Positions 63,077-64,000 of a stretch of 64,000 bases of DNA are shown in pieces. Below the pieces are notes generated by a model, which did not search any database, was not told where the DNA came from, and saw only the letters and a program-made list of their open reading frames with translations. The stretch's first letter is position 1. Each line of letters starts with the position of its first letter. The stretch is from positions 1-64,000 of the forward strand of contig NZ_JABFTX010000003.1 in NCBI RefSeq assembly GCF_021404305.1. The letters are read 5' to 3'. Both the position numbers and the translations under genes were made by a program. This DNA comes from Billgrantia ethanolica (GTDB lineage: Bacteria; Pseudomonadota; Gammaproteobacteria; Pseudomonadales; Halomonadaceae).

Positions 63077-64000
63077 TTAGTGAACGGGCTGCTCGGCCAG
63101 GCGGCTCAGGGCCTGTTTCAGCACGGCCCTGGCGAGTTCGAGCTTGGGCTGCGGCGGCAGGCTCTCACCGCCTTCGCCGTCGCCGTCGCGCCACATCAGC
63201 AGGGCGGCGTTGTCGTCGGCGCCGAATCCAAGACCCGCGGTCGAGACGTCGTTGGCCACGATCATGTCGAGCCGCTTGCGCTCGAGCTTGTCGCGGGCAT
63301 AGGCCTCCAGGTCACGGGTCTCGGCGGCGAAACCGACCACGAAGGGGCGCCCGCCTGCCGCGTCGCGTCGGTCGGCCACGGCGGCAATGATATCCGGATT
63401 CTTGATCAGCCTGAGGGTCAGGGTCTCTTCCCCCTCACGCTTCTTGATTTTGTGCTCCGCTGCCGTCTCGGCACGGTAGTCGGCCACCGCCGCGCAGCCG
63501 ATGAAGATGTCGCACTCGCCAGCCAACTGCTGGCTCGCCTCGTGCATCTGCAGCGCCGTCTCCACCTCGATGCGGGTCACGCCCGCCGGCGTCGGCAGGC
63601 TGACCGGGCCGCTGATCAGGCTTACCTTGGCGCCGAGCTCCACGGCAGCCGCGGCCAGGGCGAAGCCCATCTTTCCCGAGCTGTGGTTGGAGAGGTAGCG
63701 CACCGGGTCCAGCGGCTCGCGGGTGGGGCCGGCGGTGATCGCGATATGCAGCCCCGGGGCGACTGCCGGCTCCTTGCCGGATGCCGTAAGCAGATCGGCC
63801 ACGATTGCCTCGGGCTCGAGCATGCGCCCGGGGCCGACGTCGCCGCAGGCCTGATCGCCGGTGTCAGGCCCCAGTAGCCGCCAGCCGTCCTGTGCCAGGC
63901 GCTCGGCATTGCGCTGGGTGGCGACGTGGCGCCACATGGCCTGGTTCATGGCCGGCGCCATGACTTTATCGGCTTCGCTGGCCAGGCACAGGGTGGTGAG
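63077..64000 (-). CDS. coaBC: CoaBC (phosphopantothenoylcysteine decarboxylase/synthetase), N-terminus cut by window edge
   Basis: The 3' 307 codons of coaBC; the frame is open to base 64000. The visible part begins in the CoaC active-site region ([19 protein letters not shown]), which holds the PAMN motif. CoaB then has [25 protein letters not shown], the nucleotide site and KIKK of the synthetase. It joins Cys to phosphopantothenate and decarboxylates it in CoA synthesis. The missing N-terminus (about 100 residues) holds the flavin site. Lies 41 bases upstream of dut. Confidence 0.95.
   Translation of the reverse strand, partial: LTTLCLASEADKVMAPAMNQAMWRHVATQRNAERLAQDGWRLLGPDTGDQACGDVGPGRMLEPEAIVADLLTASGKEPAVAPGLHIAITAGPTREPLDPVRYLSNHSSGKMGFALAAAAVELGAKVSLISGPVSLPTPAGVTRIEVETALQMHEASQQLAGECDIFIGCAAVADYRAETAAEHKIKKREGEETLTLRLIKNPDIIAAVADRRDAAGGRPFVVGFAAETRDLEAYARDKLERKRLDMIVANDVSTAGLGFGADDNAALLMWRDGDGEGGESLPPQPKLELARAVLKQALSRLAEQPVH

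Overview
The window looks like a chromosomal core segment of a GC-rich gammaproteobacterium, most likely Halomonas or a close relative (Halomonadaceae). This rests on recognised protein families, on gene orders such as xerD-dsbC-hom-thrC-recJ, rsmD/ftsY-ftsE-ftsX-rpoH and coaBC-dut-algC-argB-slmA, on a PHA-type acetoacetyl-CoA reductase, and on overall composition. The placement is an inference; no database was searched. I see no insertion sequence, prophage, integron or CRISPR array.

Layout. 1-180: the 3' end of a 5S rRNA with its terminators, closing an rRNA operon. 347-11422: housekeeping and stress genes, including a small lipoprotein, a Tim44-like protein, an isochorismatase-fold hydrolase, yaaA, a Tas-like aldo-keto reductase, a quinone oxidoreductase, a LOG-family protein, ybaK, a thioesterase and a PatB-type lyase, with several uncharacterised proteins. 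11475-15242: a CnoX/YbbN co-chaperone divergent from a three-gene signalling cassette of vWA protein, Ser/Thr kinase and PP2C phosphatase (the TerY-P arrangement). 15285-15755: an initiator tRNA gene on the minus strand with a near-consensus promoter, followed downstream by a decayed tandem array of its own 3' half and terminator.

15914-23257: phaB, a 927-residue DUF349 protein, minCDE and sbcB. 23334-28397: an M16 (pitrilysin-like) protease translationally coupled to an SRAP/YedK-like protein that has lost its catalytic residues, then a TetR-acyltransferase pair. 28398-34729: corB/ypjD-like membrane genes, ffh, and rpsP-rimM-trmD-rplS, with a shared 13-base leader motif. 34858-42098: xerD-dsbC-hom-thrC, a highly palindromic intergenic element, a recJ-family gene and a YitT protein.

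42286-45916: a VOC protein and a copper/heavy-metal operon (MerR regulator, CopA-type ATPase, 24-residue membrane peptide) behind a textbook MerR-type promoter. 46134-50961: a FadL-type porin, prfB with its programmed frameshift, lysS and a conserved hypothetical gene. 51193-54479: an MFS exporter, bolA, a probable long HolD (psi subunit) gene, rimI and a short zapB. 54597-59303: rsmD divergent from ftsY-ftsE-ftsX-rpoH. 59425-64000: slmA, argB, algC, dut and a truncated coaBC, all on the minus strand.

Most genes are ordinary. The parts worth a second look are the SRAP-like pseudoenzyme with its coupled protease, the stand-alone TerY-P triad, the tRNA-fMet 3'-end array, the probable extended psi subunit, the micro-protein downstream of copA, and the structured intergenic repeats.
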